Shown here: piece after piece, positions 48,235 through 56,614 of the stretch
Position numbering within the stretch: the first letter of the stretch is position 1
How the letters are laid out: each line of letters begins with the position of its first letter
Assembly (NCBI GenBank): GCA_020634555.1
Contig: JACKBK010000009.1
Location: forward strand, 1 to 64,000
DNA from: Caldilineae bacterium
GTDB lineage: Bacteria; Chloroflexota; Anaerolineae; JAAEKA01
Direction of reading: 5' to 3'
DNA length: 64,000 nucleotides
The notes under the pieces: model-generated
Databases searched by the model: none
What the model saw: the letters and a program-made list of their open reading frames with translations, nothing else
What the model was told of the DNA's origin: nothing
Position numbers and translations under genes: made by a program

Positions 48235-48263
48235 AGGATAGCCGGGCCGATCTCCTTTGTCAA
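48235..48263 (-). promoter_or_regulatory. Promoter giving leaderless larB mRNA
   Basis: Minus strand: TTGACA (48258-48263), 17-base spacer, TATCCT (48235-48240), seven bases, ATG at 48227. The expected first transcribed base is at or next to the A of the ATG. Confidence 0.7.
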
Positions 48264-48417
48264 GGATTCCCTACGCGAGAATCAAGACAGCCGCCCGGAC
48301 GGGCGGACCCGGCACTCCGATCAATGAAAATGAGCGGGACTCGGTCGGAGACCGGCCCGAGCGAAGCTTTATTTTCGAAGCAGAGGCGGCGTCCAATATC
48401 CGGTTAAGTCAGAGCTG

Positions 48418-48454
48418 CGGGGCAATCTGGCCAGTATGTTACCAGATTGCCCCG
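48418..48454 (-). terminator. Perfect 13-bp hairpin between the GH/peptidase operon and larB
   Basis: CGGGGCAATCTGG and its complement around an 11-base loop. It probably ends the operon 55412-48614. The other gap parts hold two AGTCG-type small palindromes (near 48506 and 48572, GACTTCCGAAGTC-like) and otherwise nothing. Confidence 0.6.
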
Positions 48455-48613
48455 CCTTTCGGTCAGTTGCCCGTAAGAAACTACTCAACCTGCCGGCACG
48501 GCGACTTCGGAAGTCGCTGCAAACCTCAGAAAGGTACAATGTCCTGTGAAAGGGGCGCTTTCTCATCGAGTCGGCGACTTCCGAAGTCTTGGCCTGAGCA
48601 GTTATGCCCGGGA

Positions 48614-49231
48614 CTATGACTCGGGCGTCCCCAAAGACTCTATCAGCAAACGCAGGTCGGCATGGATGGCGTCCAGTTTCTCCATCAATGCCTCGTAGGT
48701 CGGATTGGGGTCGCCACCGCCCGGATCGCCACCGGTGCCGGGGTCACCGCCTTCGTCACTTATCTGGAAGGTGAGGAAGAGTGGTCCGATATGGTTGGTG
48801 CCGCCCAGCATGCCGATTCCAGACATTCCATCGCTGGGCAGGGACGGACTTAGAACCCAGACGGTGTGTGGACCGCCTTGAGCCAGGTCCCGAATGTAGG
48901 AGCCGGTGCCCAGGCCGAAACCGGTAAATCCGGCGCCGTCGGTGGACTGGTTGACAGCGCGGTCTTTCCACAGGGTCTTGAGGCCCTGATTCCGCAGGTC
49001 GGGAAGCGAGTTGTCGGGCCAACTGTTGGCTACCGGCTGGCTCGATTTGGCGAGTCCTTGTTCGTCGATTACCCGTACCTTGAGTGTGGCAGGTCCCTCA
49101 GTTTCATCCAACCGTACGAGTTTGAACTTGCGCCCCGCGCCGGCATCCAAAAACTGCACGTTGCCAAATTTGCTGTGCAGCCAGGCCATATCGCGGCGAT
49201 TACCCTCTTTGTCATAGATCTCCGGTGGCAT
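48614..49231 (-). CDS. Orphan protein with beta-rich N-terminus and coiled tail
   Basis: The 205-residue protein has a beta-rich region (about 1-150, with LKVRVIDEQGLAKSSQPVAN, GFGLGTGSYIRDLAQGGPHT and MLGGTNHIGPLFLTFQIS), a GGDPGTGGDPGGGDPNP linker and a C-terminal helix (YEALMEKLDAIHADLRLLIE). No signal peptide. The first part looks like a carbohydrate-binding or accessory beta-sandwich, but I cannot name it. AAGGAGCAACTTC precedes the ATG at 49231; the longer open frame is not supported. Last gene of the CHAT operon. Confidence 0.7.
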   Translation of the reverse strand: MPPEIYDKEGNRRDMAWLHSKFGNVQFLDAGAGRKFKLVRLDETEGPATLKVRVIDEQGLAKSSQPVANSWPDNSLPDLRNQGLKTLWKDRAVNQSTDGAGFTGFGLGTGSYIRDLAQGGPHTVWVLSPSLPSDGMSGIGMLGGTNHIGPLFLTFQISDEGGDPGTGGDPGGGDPNPTYEALMEKLDAIHADLRLLIESLGTPES

Positions 49232-49301
49232 GAAGTTGCTCCTTCTTTGTGGATAGTTGCCAATCACAGTTCGGTCGGTTCGGCGTCGACGGGATTGGGC
49301 G

Positions 49302-50522
49302 TCAAACCAGCGCTTCGCCGGTTGTTGATGGGCTTTCGTAGGCGATGTTGCCCCAGTCACCAACCGGCACATAGTAGACCCGCACCTCTCCTGTTTCCAG
49401 GTTTTCGGCGCGCTGGGCGACGTAAGCAATGCCTTCATGGGACAGTTCGAACTCAGGTGAATTGGGTACAAACCCGGCGGCGAAAATCTGCTTCTGCAAA
49501 GCCGCGTTGGGGTTGAATTCGATCACCTGGCGGCGCTGGGCTTCTGCCAGCAGCGCCTGCTCCAAAGTTTCGGCCGGTTCAGGGTCTGGCGTTGGATCGG
49601 GATCGGGGATCGGTGTTGGCGTCGGAACTGGCTCCTGAGTCTGCAAGGTTGCCAGCCGGTCGATGATGCCGCCGAGGTGCTCGAAGCTCTCCCATTTCGG
49701 CCAGCCGCCCGAAGCGCCGACCACAAACAGCAGCGCGGCATCCACGAAGTCGTCCTCCATCAGGTGCTCGTTGTACCACAGCAGCGACTTCCAGTAGTCG
49801 TCCTCGGATACCTCAGGATCGGCCAGCCAGCCGACGTCGTTTCGACCGACCACGCCCTGCGTCATGCCGCATTCGGTGATGATTACCCGGTGCTGGTTCC
49901 CATAGACCCGGCGTACATCGGTCATGACACGGCGGTAGCGCAGGGTGAGCCACATGCCGCCCTCGTTCTTCTCTTCGATGTTTTCCTTGTGCAGCCGCCA
50001 CATGGTCGGCCAGTCGTACTCGTGGAAGCCGAGATAGGTGTGGGTCTCCAGTGTGCCGGGGAAATAGTCCACAAAATCCTTGCCCAGCATGTTGCCGGTC
50101 GCGAAGTTCATGGCGATGGGTTCGAAGCCGGCAGCTTTGATCTTCTCGCCGAACGCGACCTGGAATTCGTCGTATTTGCGCTTACGGTCCGGGCTGGCGC
50201 TCTCCGGGAAAACCTCGTTGTACGACTCCCAGGCGTCAAACAGCGGCTTGCCCTGGAAGGTCGTCTTGGCAGCTTCCTGCCGCAGGATGCGATCGGCGAA
50301 CGCTCGTCCGTTCTCCCTGGGGTTGTCGGCGAAGCGCTCCTGCTCCGCCAGATCCGCGACGATGCGTCCGATCAGAAACGCGTCGGGGTGGACGGCGCGC
50401 ACCCGGGTCCAGAAACCGACGTTGGAGTCCAGCGCCTTGATCACCGCTGGTTTGATGCGCTTGATAGCTTCCAGCACGTCGTCGCCCGTGCGGTTGACGT
50501 GGAAGCCATATTTGTGGTTCAT
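49302..50522 (-). CDS. Glycoside-hydrolase-like (clan GH-A type) protein
   Basis: The 406-residue protein looks like a TIM barrel with clan GH-A catalytic residues. Glu103 is in WESYNE (acid/base position after Asn) and Glu217 is in VIITECGM (nucleophile). LETHTYLGFHEYDWPTMWRL matches the strand before the nucleophile. After about residue 300 a Pro/Asp-rich linker (PTPTPIPDPDPTPDPEP) leads to a small C-terminal domain (LEQALLAEAQRRQVIEFNPN, VYYVPVGDWGNIAYE). There is no signal peptide. Substrate unknown; it could be a phage-lysin-like or self-directed enzyme. It is 19 bases after the peptidase gene. Confidence 0.7.
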   Translation of the reverse strand: MNHKYGFHVNRTGDDVLEAIKRIKPAVIKALDSNVGFWTRVRAVHPDAFLIGRIVADLAEQERFADNPRENGRAFADRILRQEAAKTTFQGKPLFDAWESYNEVFPESASPDRKRKYDEFQVAFGEKIKAAGFEPIAMNFATGNMLGKDFVDYFPGTLETHTYLGFHEYDWPTMWRLHKENIEEKNEGGMWLTLRYRRVMTDVRRVYGNQHRVIITECGMTQGVVGRNDVGWLADPEVSEDDYWKSLLWYNEHLMEDDFVDAALLFVVGASGGWPKWESFEHLGGIIDRLATLQTQEPVPTPTPIPDPDPTPDPEPAETLEQALLAEAQRRQVIEFNPNAALQKQIFAAGFVPNSPEFELSHEGIAYVAQRAENLETGEVRVYYVPVGDWGNIAYESPSTTGEALV

Positions 50523-50541
50523 GGTGTGTCTCCAGAAGCTG

Positions 50542-51675
50542 CTACTGTGGCTTGCCGCCCAGAAGCTTTCTGATCCAGTCAATGAGTGAGTTGTTGCCTG
50601 GCTTGGGCTGATCCGGTTTCGGGTCAGGGGTGGGCGTGTCGGGCGTTGGTTCCGGCTTGGGTGCGGCGCCAGTAATGGTGAACGCCGAGCGGCCGTTGTC
50701 GGCGATGTACTTGTAGGGCAGACGCGCGTAACCGGCAGCCAGGTCGCTCTCGCTGGCCCAGCCCTCGCCCCAACTGTTGCGCACGATGAAATAGCCGCCG
50801 CCTGGTACCGCCGTATCGTCCTGGTAGCCCACCATGATCATCGCGTGCCCGCCGATGTTGGGGTCAGATGAGAGCGGCACCCGGATGTTGCCGTCCAGTT
50901 TGGCCGGTTCTGTCAGCCAGTAGCGGAAAACCGGCACGGAAAAGGCGACCGGTTTGTCCTCAGCCAGTTTCTTTTTGAGGGTGTCAACCCAGCGCGGCTG
51001 GAGCTTTTCACTGCCCTCGACCTTGTAGTCAGCCGCTGCTTCGGCTGCCCCTTCGGGCGGTGGACCCTGGCCTTCGTTGCCCGCGATCTTATCCGGGTTG
51101 TACGGCCAGACCTTCTCGACACAGACGCCGGTGTCCTTCAGCACGTCCATGGCGATATTGATCCACGTTCCCTCGCCCGGCCATTTGTCGCGATCCTTGC
51201 ACGCCCAGTAGAGAAACTGCTCCGACAGATTGGCGCTTGTGCTGTCCTCGCCTTCCAGGAACTCGCGCACGCCGGCGCAGGCATGGGCGACGCAGGTGCC
51301 GCGGCTGCGTTGGTTGCGCACCGCCGGCATTCTGGCGATCAGGTTGACGCTGGGTGGCGTCACGACGCGGGCCGCCCTGGGCGGTTCGTCGGCGGGATCC
51401 GCACCCTCCATTTCGTCCAGCGCGCCGGTGCCGAAGACCTCCAGCACATCGCGCACCGGCGCAAAGTCAGGCACGGCGGCCTGTGCCTGCGCCACCAGCG
51501 CCGCCGTTTCGTCGGGGGTGGCGTTCAGATACTCAGCCAGCCCGCTGACGCCATCACCTTCCGCGGCGGCAATCAACTCCTCGGCCGTGGTGATCCACAG
51601 GCCGGCCAGTTGCTCAGCAGCGTCCGCCGGAAATCCATCGATACTTGTCAACAATGTCCCTAGTTTATCGGCCAT
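50542..51675 (-). CDS. Papain-fold (C1A-like) cysteine peptidase with N-terminal helical domain
   Basis: The 377-residue protein has an N-terminal helical region (1-70, LLTSIDGFPADAAEQLAGLW and TAEELIAAAEGD) that resembles a helix-hairpin-helix or DUF4332-type unit. A papain-like domain follows: Gln122 and Cys128 in RNQRSRGTCVAHACAGV, His277 in GGHAMIMVGY, and Asn300 in YFIVRNSWGEGW. All four active-site residues are present. It ends with a Pro/Asp-rich linker and a basic helix (NNSLIDWIRKLLGGKPQ). No signal peptide, so it acts inside the cell or is released otherwise. It is linked to the CHAT-NACHT-like gene upstream. Confidence 0.8.
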   Translation of the reverse strand: MADKLGTLLTSIDGFPADAAEQLAGLWITTAEELIAAAEGDGVSGLAEYLNATPDETAALVAQAQAAVPDFAPVRDVLEVFGTGALDEMEGADPADEPPRAARVVTPPSVNLIARMPAVRNQRSRGTCVAHACAGVREFLEGEDSTSANLSEQFLYWACKDRDKWPGEGTWINIAMDVLKDTGVCVEKVWPYNPDKIAGNEGQGPPPEGAAEAAADYKVEGSEKLQPRWVDTLKKKLAEDKPVAFSVPVFRYWLTEPAKLDGNIRVPLSSDPNIGGHAMIMVGYQDDTAVPGGGYFIVRNSWGEGWASESDLAAGYARLPYKYIADNGRSAFTITGAAPKPEPTPDTPTPDPKPDQPKPGNNSLIDWIRKLLGGKPQ

Positions 51676-51845
51676 CGGTGTGTTCCTTTCTGTCGGCTGG
51701 CTATTCAGCCTCGCGTCCCGTCTCTCCCAAGTTAAACGGAAACTCGCCGCTTATTCATGCACGTAACGTGCTCATGCTTGACCAAGTGTATCGACAAGCG
51801 CTTGCAGGAGCGTGTTGATTCCGTTGAAGGGCTGAAGAACAATTT

Positions 51846-54800
51846 TCATGACCTTACTCTCAGTGTCAGCCCGTCGTCGCGGTACTGCCGCCAGAAGATC
51901 TCCTCGCTGGTGCGGTAGAGCGCTTGTTCCAGATCCTGGTTCCAGCCGGCTGGGCCGCCCCGGCGTTGGCGCAGGTTTGCCAGGCTGTCCTCGTTGCCCA
52001 GACTGGCCAGCGCGTCGATGGCCTTGCGCCGCAGGTATTGCTGGTTGGGTGCGCTGAAACTGGCGAAGTGGGGCGCCGCATCGGCCGGCGGCTCGCCCTG
52101 CGCGATTGCTTCCATCAGCAGCCGGTCGCGGGTGTCGGCCAGGCGGGCCAGCGCGTCGATAGCCACCGCCATCAGATTAGGGTCGGCCGCGTCGCGAATG
52201 CAGCGTTCCAGCAAGAACGCGCGCGCTTCCGGGCTCTGCCAACGCACCAGTCCGATCAGGTAGGCCAGACACTTCAGTTGTTGCAAACCTCTCGCGCCGG
52301 GCGGCAGCAGTGTGTCCAGGTTGTTGAGTAACGGGATCAGCACCGCCTGGCGCACGGTGGGCAGATCCACGGTTGCCAGCGCGTAGGCAACTGCCCAGTG
52401 GGTCGCCTCGTCCATCTCGCCGTGGAGAAACTTGTCGGCCAATGCATCGATGGCCTGCTGGGCCGCCGGTTGCCCCTCGGGCGAGAGCTTCAGTTGCATG
52501 TGCAGGTCGCCCAGGGCCATGGCTGCCAGGCCCTGGGCGCTGGTGTTAACGTCCTGGTCCAGCCATTCAATCAGCAGCGGCACGTCGCGGCTTTGCCAGA
52601 GGTAGAGCAGCTCCGTCAGCACCAGGTCGATCCCGGCCAGTAACTCCTCCTGGTCGGTCTCGCCCATGCGCAGCAGGCCGATGATGGCAGCCATGCGCAC
52701 GTTGCTGTAGTCGTAAGCCGCGCCGCCGCGCCGGTCGAGTCGCGTTTGGTAGTAAGCGGTCTTGGCCAGTTGTTCGACGGCTCTGGGACTGGCGATCTGG
52801 CCGAGCAGCTCAGCCGCGCGGCTGCGTTGGGCTGAGTCAGGCTCGTTGGTGCTCTGCAATCGCCAGATCAGGGCCGCGGTCACGGTGTCGTTGAGGCTGG
52901 CGATCTCCTCCGGAGGCGGCTGGTTAGCCGCCTCCGACAGACAGCGTGCGGCCAGGAAGGTACGTTCGCTCTCCAGCAGGTTCATGCCGTAGACCATGAT
53001 CTCCAGAAACGGGGCCACGGCGTCCGCGTCTCCCGCCAACAAACCGGCGCTGAACACCAACGTTTCCTCCCACCAGTGCAACCGGGAGAGGCGTCCCAGG
53101 GTCGAGGTGATGTCGTCCAGCGACTCTTCCCGGTCGGGACGGGCGATGATCTCTCGTGCGCAGCAATAGGCCTGGATGCGGCCGTAGGCAAAGCGCAGCG
53201 AGTCGATGCCGTAGGTGGTCAGGAGGCGGTTGGCGACCAGCGCCTCCACCATTCGCTCCAGGCTGTACTCGCGGTCGCCCCGCACCGCTTTCATGATGGC
53301 AAACGCGTCGGCCAGCGACAGCTCGCGCACTCGCCCGGTCTGCAACCGCCAGGCCAGCGCGTTCAAAATCTGGTCAATATGGCTGTGCAGCCCCTGGCGA
53401 TTCAGGGTCGGCGTCTGGCTGCTGCGGGTCATCCGGTCAACCGTGCCGGCCACGGCGTCGTCCACGATCTTGCCCAGCATCTGTGTGCGCGACTCAGGAT
53501 ACGTTCCGTCGCGCGCGTGGGACAACAGCTTCACCATGAACCAGGGCACCGCGGCCAGGTCGTAGATGCCGAAGCGGTCCAGGCGCTCCAGTAGGGGCAG
53601 TCCGCCGCGGTCATTGGCAGGTAGGTGTTGCAGGAAGTGGCGGATGCGGCGGCGTGACATGGGCTGCAGGATGAGGAGGTGCTGGTCCAGCCCGGCAAAC
53701 CAACGTGCGTCGAATGTTTCCAGGTTGGCCCCAACGACGTACTGGTGCTGTGGATGCTGGATGATAAACTGGCGCAGCCGGTTCAGCCAGGCGGCCTGCT
53801 CGCGTTCCGGCAAGCTGTCGTCGGTGTTGAAAACGAAGCGCAGCAGCGGCTCACGGCCTGCCAGCAGACCGGACGTCACTGCCGCCGCGCCCGGCCAGAT
53901 GGCCTCCAACTTTTCGGCTACGAGCTTTTCGATCAGATCGTTGGAAGCCAGCGAGGTGCTGGGCATCGTCTCCAGATCGATGTACACCGGCAGCACGAAG
54001 TCCGCTTCGCCTGGATTCAGCGACATCCTGGCGGTATTCCAGACGATGCGCTTGAGCTGTGTCCCCCGGTTGCTGCCATAGCCGCCCAGCAGCGCAAGCA
54101 CCCGCGGCCCGTCGCCGTGCCCATCGTGAGGCGTATGTCGTTCAAGGACCTCTTCCAGGGCGTTCCAGATGTCGATGGATGCTGTCGACTCGCCGCCGGC
54201 GGCCTGAAACTGGCTCAGGTCCTGATGGCCGGTGATGTGGACTGCTTCCACCGGCAGCGGGATGTACTTGCCGTTGGCCGGATCGAAGAAGCTGAACCGC
54301 GGGTCAGCCAGGATGTTTTCCAACGCTGTGCGGGCCGGGTTGGGCGCCAGCAACTGGCCGTCGGTCAGGCGCATGAACAGGACAGGCACATGGGCGGCCG
54401 GCCACCGGCCGGAGAGCAGAGCGGCCCGCGCCTGGTTGCTGGCCAGGTCCACTTCCCCGTGCCGAAGAAGCTGGCGATAGAAGGCTTGTGTGAAGGCGCG
54501 CGCTGTGTTGATGGGCACCAGGTCTTGCATAGCCAACACGGCCGGCACGCCGGCCTGTACCAGCCGCGGCGCAAACGCGCGGAAGGCGTCGGTCGGGTCA
54601 GCTGTGGCGCTCTGGCAGCTTGCCAGGAAGACCAGCCGCAGCGCATCGGGCCGTTGAGCCGCGTCGCGCGCGTGCAGCGCCAGCAGGCCGGCGTGCTCGT
54701 CGGCGTAGATGTGGCGAACCTGGTTGTTGCGATTGGCCAGCAGAATCACTGCACGGCCATGGCGGCTGAGCGCCCCGTGCGCGATCAGGTGCAGGACGTG

Positions 54801-55412
54801 TGCACCGTTGCTCAGCGCGGCGTCGATGGCCTCCAGCGTACACGGTTGGGGGATGCGGATCAACTCAACGGGCAGACCATCGACCGCTACCTGCAAAGCG
54901 TCATACTCCTGATCAGGGTCGATTTCCATCAACCCTCCGGGGTAGTCGCTGAGGTTGGCCGGGCTGGCCACGGCGACGACGATCTTGAGCGGGTAGGCGC
55001 GCACCGGCTCGCCGTACTCCTGCGACAGCGCGATATAGCGGGAGAAGGGGGTCGCATCGCTCGCGGCCAGATTGACGCCGATGCCGCCTTCGCCGACTTC
55101 CTGCATGAGTTCCCAGGGAACTGCATACAGATTCGGCGCGCTGCTGTCGATGCTCAGCCGGATGCGGCGCTGCGGACGCGCACCGCGGATCAGATCCCAG
55201 GCGCTGCGCACGAGGTCGTCCTGCACCAGCAGGTTGAATAGCTCGCGGCCTGCCTCAGCGTCCAGCCGCCGCGGCGTCCAGTCCGCGATGTCGGGGGTGA
55301 TGAAGCCGCCGCGGAACATACGCTGGTTGTCCAGCGAAAGTTCGACCGGATAGCCGGCCGGCTCGCGTTTCAGTAAGCGAATCTCGAGGTCGGCGTGAGT
55401 GAGTGGTGTCAT
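51846..55412 (-). CDS. CHAT protease - NACHT-like - HEAT repeat protein
   Basis: This 1188-residue protein has three parts. Residues about 1-355 form a CHAT (caspase-like) domain with a His-Cys dyad: His212 in LHLIAHGALS and Cys266 in LVFLASCQSA. Residues about 430-640 resemble a STAND/NACHT NTPase: LLGGYGSNRGTQL at 441-453 lies at the P-loop, where GxGK(S/T) would be expected, but Lys and Ser/Thr are replaced. NTDDSLPE at 529-536 lies at Walker B, and the later arm looks like PMSRRRIRHFLQHLP. Residues about 860-1150 are HEAT-like helical repeats. This resembles NLR-like bacterial conflict proteins. The peptidase gene follows after 170 bases. Start ATG at 55412; ribosome site weak. Confidence 0.8.
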   Translation of the reverse strand: MTPLTHADLEIRLLKREPAGYPVELSLDNQRMFRGGFITPDIADWTPRRLDAEAGRELFNLLVQDDLVRSAWDLIRGARPQRRIRLSIDSSAPNLYAVPWELMQEVGEGGIGVNLAASDATPFSRYIALSQEYGEPVRAYPLKIVVAVASPANLSDYPGGLMEIDPDQEYDALQVAVDGLPVELIRIPQPCTLEAIDAALSNGAHVLHLIAHGALSRHGRAVILLANRNNQVRHIYADEHAGLLALHARDAAQRPDALRLVFLASCQSATADPTDAFRAFAPRLVQAGVPAVLAMQDLVPINTARAFTQAFYRQLLRHGEVDLASNQARAALLSGRWPAAHVPVLFMRLTDGQLLAPNPARTALENILADPRFSFFDPANGKYIPLPVEAVHITGHQDLSQFQAAGGESTASIDIWNALEEVLERHTPHDGHGDGPRVLALLGGYGSNRGTQLKRIVWNTARMSLNPGEADFVLPVYIDLETMPSTSLASNDLIEKLVAEKLEAIWPGAAAVTSGLLAGREPLLRFVFNTDDSLPEREQAAWLNRLRQFIIQHPQHQYVVGANLETFDARWFAGLDQHLLILQPMSRRRIRHFLQHLPANDRGGLPLLERLDRFGIYDLAAVPWFMVKLLSHARDGTYPESRTQMLGKIVDDAVAGTVDRMTRSSQTPTLNRQGLHSHIDQILNALAWRLQTGRVRELSLADAFAIMKAVRGDREYSLERMVEALVANRLLTTYGIDSLRFAYGRIQAYCCAREIIARPDREESLDDITSTLGRLSRLHWWEETLVFSAGLLAGDADAVAPFLEIMVYGMNLLESERTFLAARCLSEAANQPPPEEIASLNDTVTAALIWRLQSTNEPDSAQRSRAAELLGQIASPRAVEQLAKTAYYQTRLDRRGGAAYDYSNVRMAAIIGLLRMGETDQEELLAGIDLVLTELLYLWQSRDVPLLIEWLDQDVNTSAQGLAAMALGDLHMQLKLSPEGQPAAQQAIDALADKFLHGEMDEATHWAVAYALATVDLPTVRQAVLIPLLNNLDTLLPPGARGLQQLKCLAYLIGLVRWQSPEARAFLLERCIRDAADPNLMAVAIDALARLADTRDRLLMEAIAQGEPPADAAPHFASFSAPNQQYLRRKAIDALASLGNEDSLANLRQRRGGPAGWNQDLEQALYRTSEEIFWRQYRDDGLTLRVRS

Positions 55413-55534
55413 AGGACTCGCATTTTCTTGCTGATCTGCCGTACGACAGGGTCTGGTGTCTATCCGATGCTGCTAATCCATTGCAGGTTAAAGCCCTGTG
55501 CCCGTTCGGGAGTTCCCGGAGCGCCCACAAGGGG

Positions 55535-56575
55535 CTATTCCCGCGCGATCTCTAAAAGATCCCCCAGCACTGCATACCCCGTCTCCATTCGCCCCGCACC
55601 GGGACCGACCAGTGTCACGTCGCCCAGCAGGTCGGTGGTGTAGGTTACAGCGTTGACGGCGCCGCCGACGCCGGCCAGTGGATGGCTCAGCGGTACACGG
55701 GTTGGGGTTACACTGGCTTTGGTGGTTCCATCCGAGTGCCACACCTTGGCGATCAATTTCCAGCGTTCGCCGGCCGCCCGCGCTGCATCTACGTCGGCCA
55801 ACGTTAGCTTGCTGATCCCGGTGCGGTCTACGGCAGCAACCTGCAAGTCGCCGCCCATCAGCACGTTGGCCAGAATTACAGCTTTGCCGGCCGCGTCCCA
55901 TCCCTCCACGTCTGCGGTGGGGTCGGCCTCTGCGTAGCCCAGCCGTTGCGCCTCAGCCAGCGCGCTGGCATAGCTTTGACCGGTTTCCATCTGCGTCAGG
56001 ATGTAGTTGGTGGTGCCGTTGAGAATGCCCTGAATTTGGCTGATCGTGCAGCCGGCCAACGCGCGCTGGGCCAGGCGGATGGCCGGCGTGCCGCTCATCA
56101 CCGTGCCCTCGAAACGAAACTGGACGCCCTGCGCGGCCGCCAGGCCGGCCAGTTCCTGGTATGCCAGCGCGACCGGTCCCTTGTTGGTCAGCACCGCGTT
56201 CTTGCCGTTCTCGAATGCTGCCTTGACGTGATCGATGGCCGGCTGGCCCGTCTGTACGTCTGTCCAACTGATCTCGACCACCGTGTCGGCATTGCTGCGG
56301 CGGATGGTCTCCAGGCTGTCCAGGCCGGTGAACAGGCCGCGGTTGACAGGGTATTCTTCCAGCTTGCCGGTGCGCCGGACCACCTCCAGCAGGGCTGCTG
56401 CGTCCAGACCGGTTGCCTGATAGAGACTGCCTTTCAGCAGATCGCTGACTGCGACGATCTGGAAACGGACGCCGTGCTGCTGCTCCAGACTGTCGCCTTT
56501 GTCGACGAGAATCTCGGCTAGTCCCTGACCGACGGTACCGAAGCCGATCAGGGCGATGCGGTGGGTGATTGTCAT
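55535..56575 (-). CDS. hom: Homoserine dehydrogenase
   Basis: The 346-residue enzyme reduces aspartate semialdehyde to homoserine for threonine and methionine synthesis. It shows RIALIGFGTVGQGLAEILVD (NAD(P) binding), VLTNKGPVALAYQELAGLAA, RFEGTVMSGTPAIRLAQRAL, and LNGTTNYILTQMETGQSYAS followed by ADPTADVEGWDAAGKAVILA, which contains the catalytic Lys/Asp. It lacks the C-terminal ACT domain, so allosteric threonine control is not expected. GAGGAGGACACCTC precedes the ATG. Confidence 0.95.
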   Translation of the reverse strand: MTITHRIALIGFGTVGQGLAEILVDKGDSLEQQHGVRFQIVAVSDLLKGSLYQATGLDAAALLEVVRRTGKLEEYPVNRGLFTGLDSLETIRRSNADTVVEISWTDVQTGQPAIDHVKAAFENGKNAVLTNKGPVALAYQELAGLAAAQGVQFRFEGTVMSGTPAIRLAQRALAGCTISQIQGILNGTTNYILTQMETGQSYASALAEAQRLGYAEADPTADVEGWDAAGKAVILANVLMGGDLQVAAVDRTGISKLTLADVDAARAAGERWKLIAKVWHSDGTTKASVTPTRVPLSHPLAGVGGAVNAVTYTTDLLGDVTLVGPGAGRMETGYAVLGDLLEIARE

Positions 56576-56614
56576 GAGGTGTCCTCCTCTTCGGTATTCA
56601 TCGTTTATCGTTCA

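Noticed and set aside
50542..55412. Reading the CHAT/peptidase/GH genes as prophage or lysis genes
   Set aside because: No phage structural, holin or integrase genes lie nearby, and CHAT and HEAT domains do not fit a lysis cassette. The GH-like protein alone could still be phage-derived.
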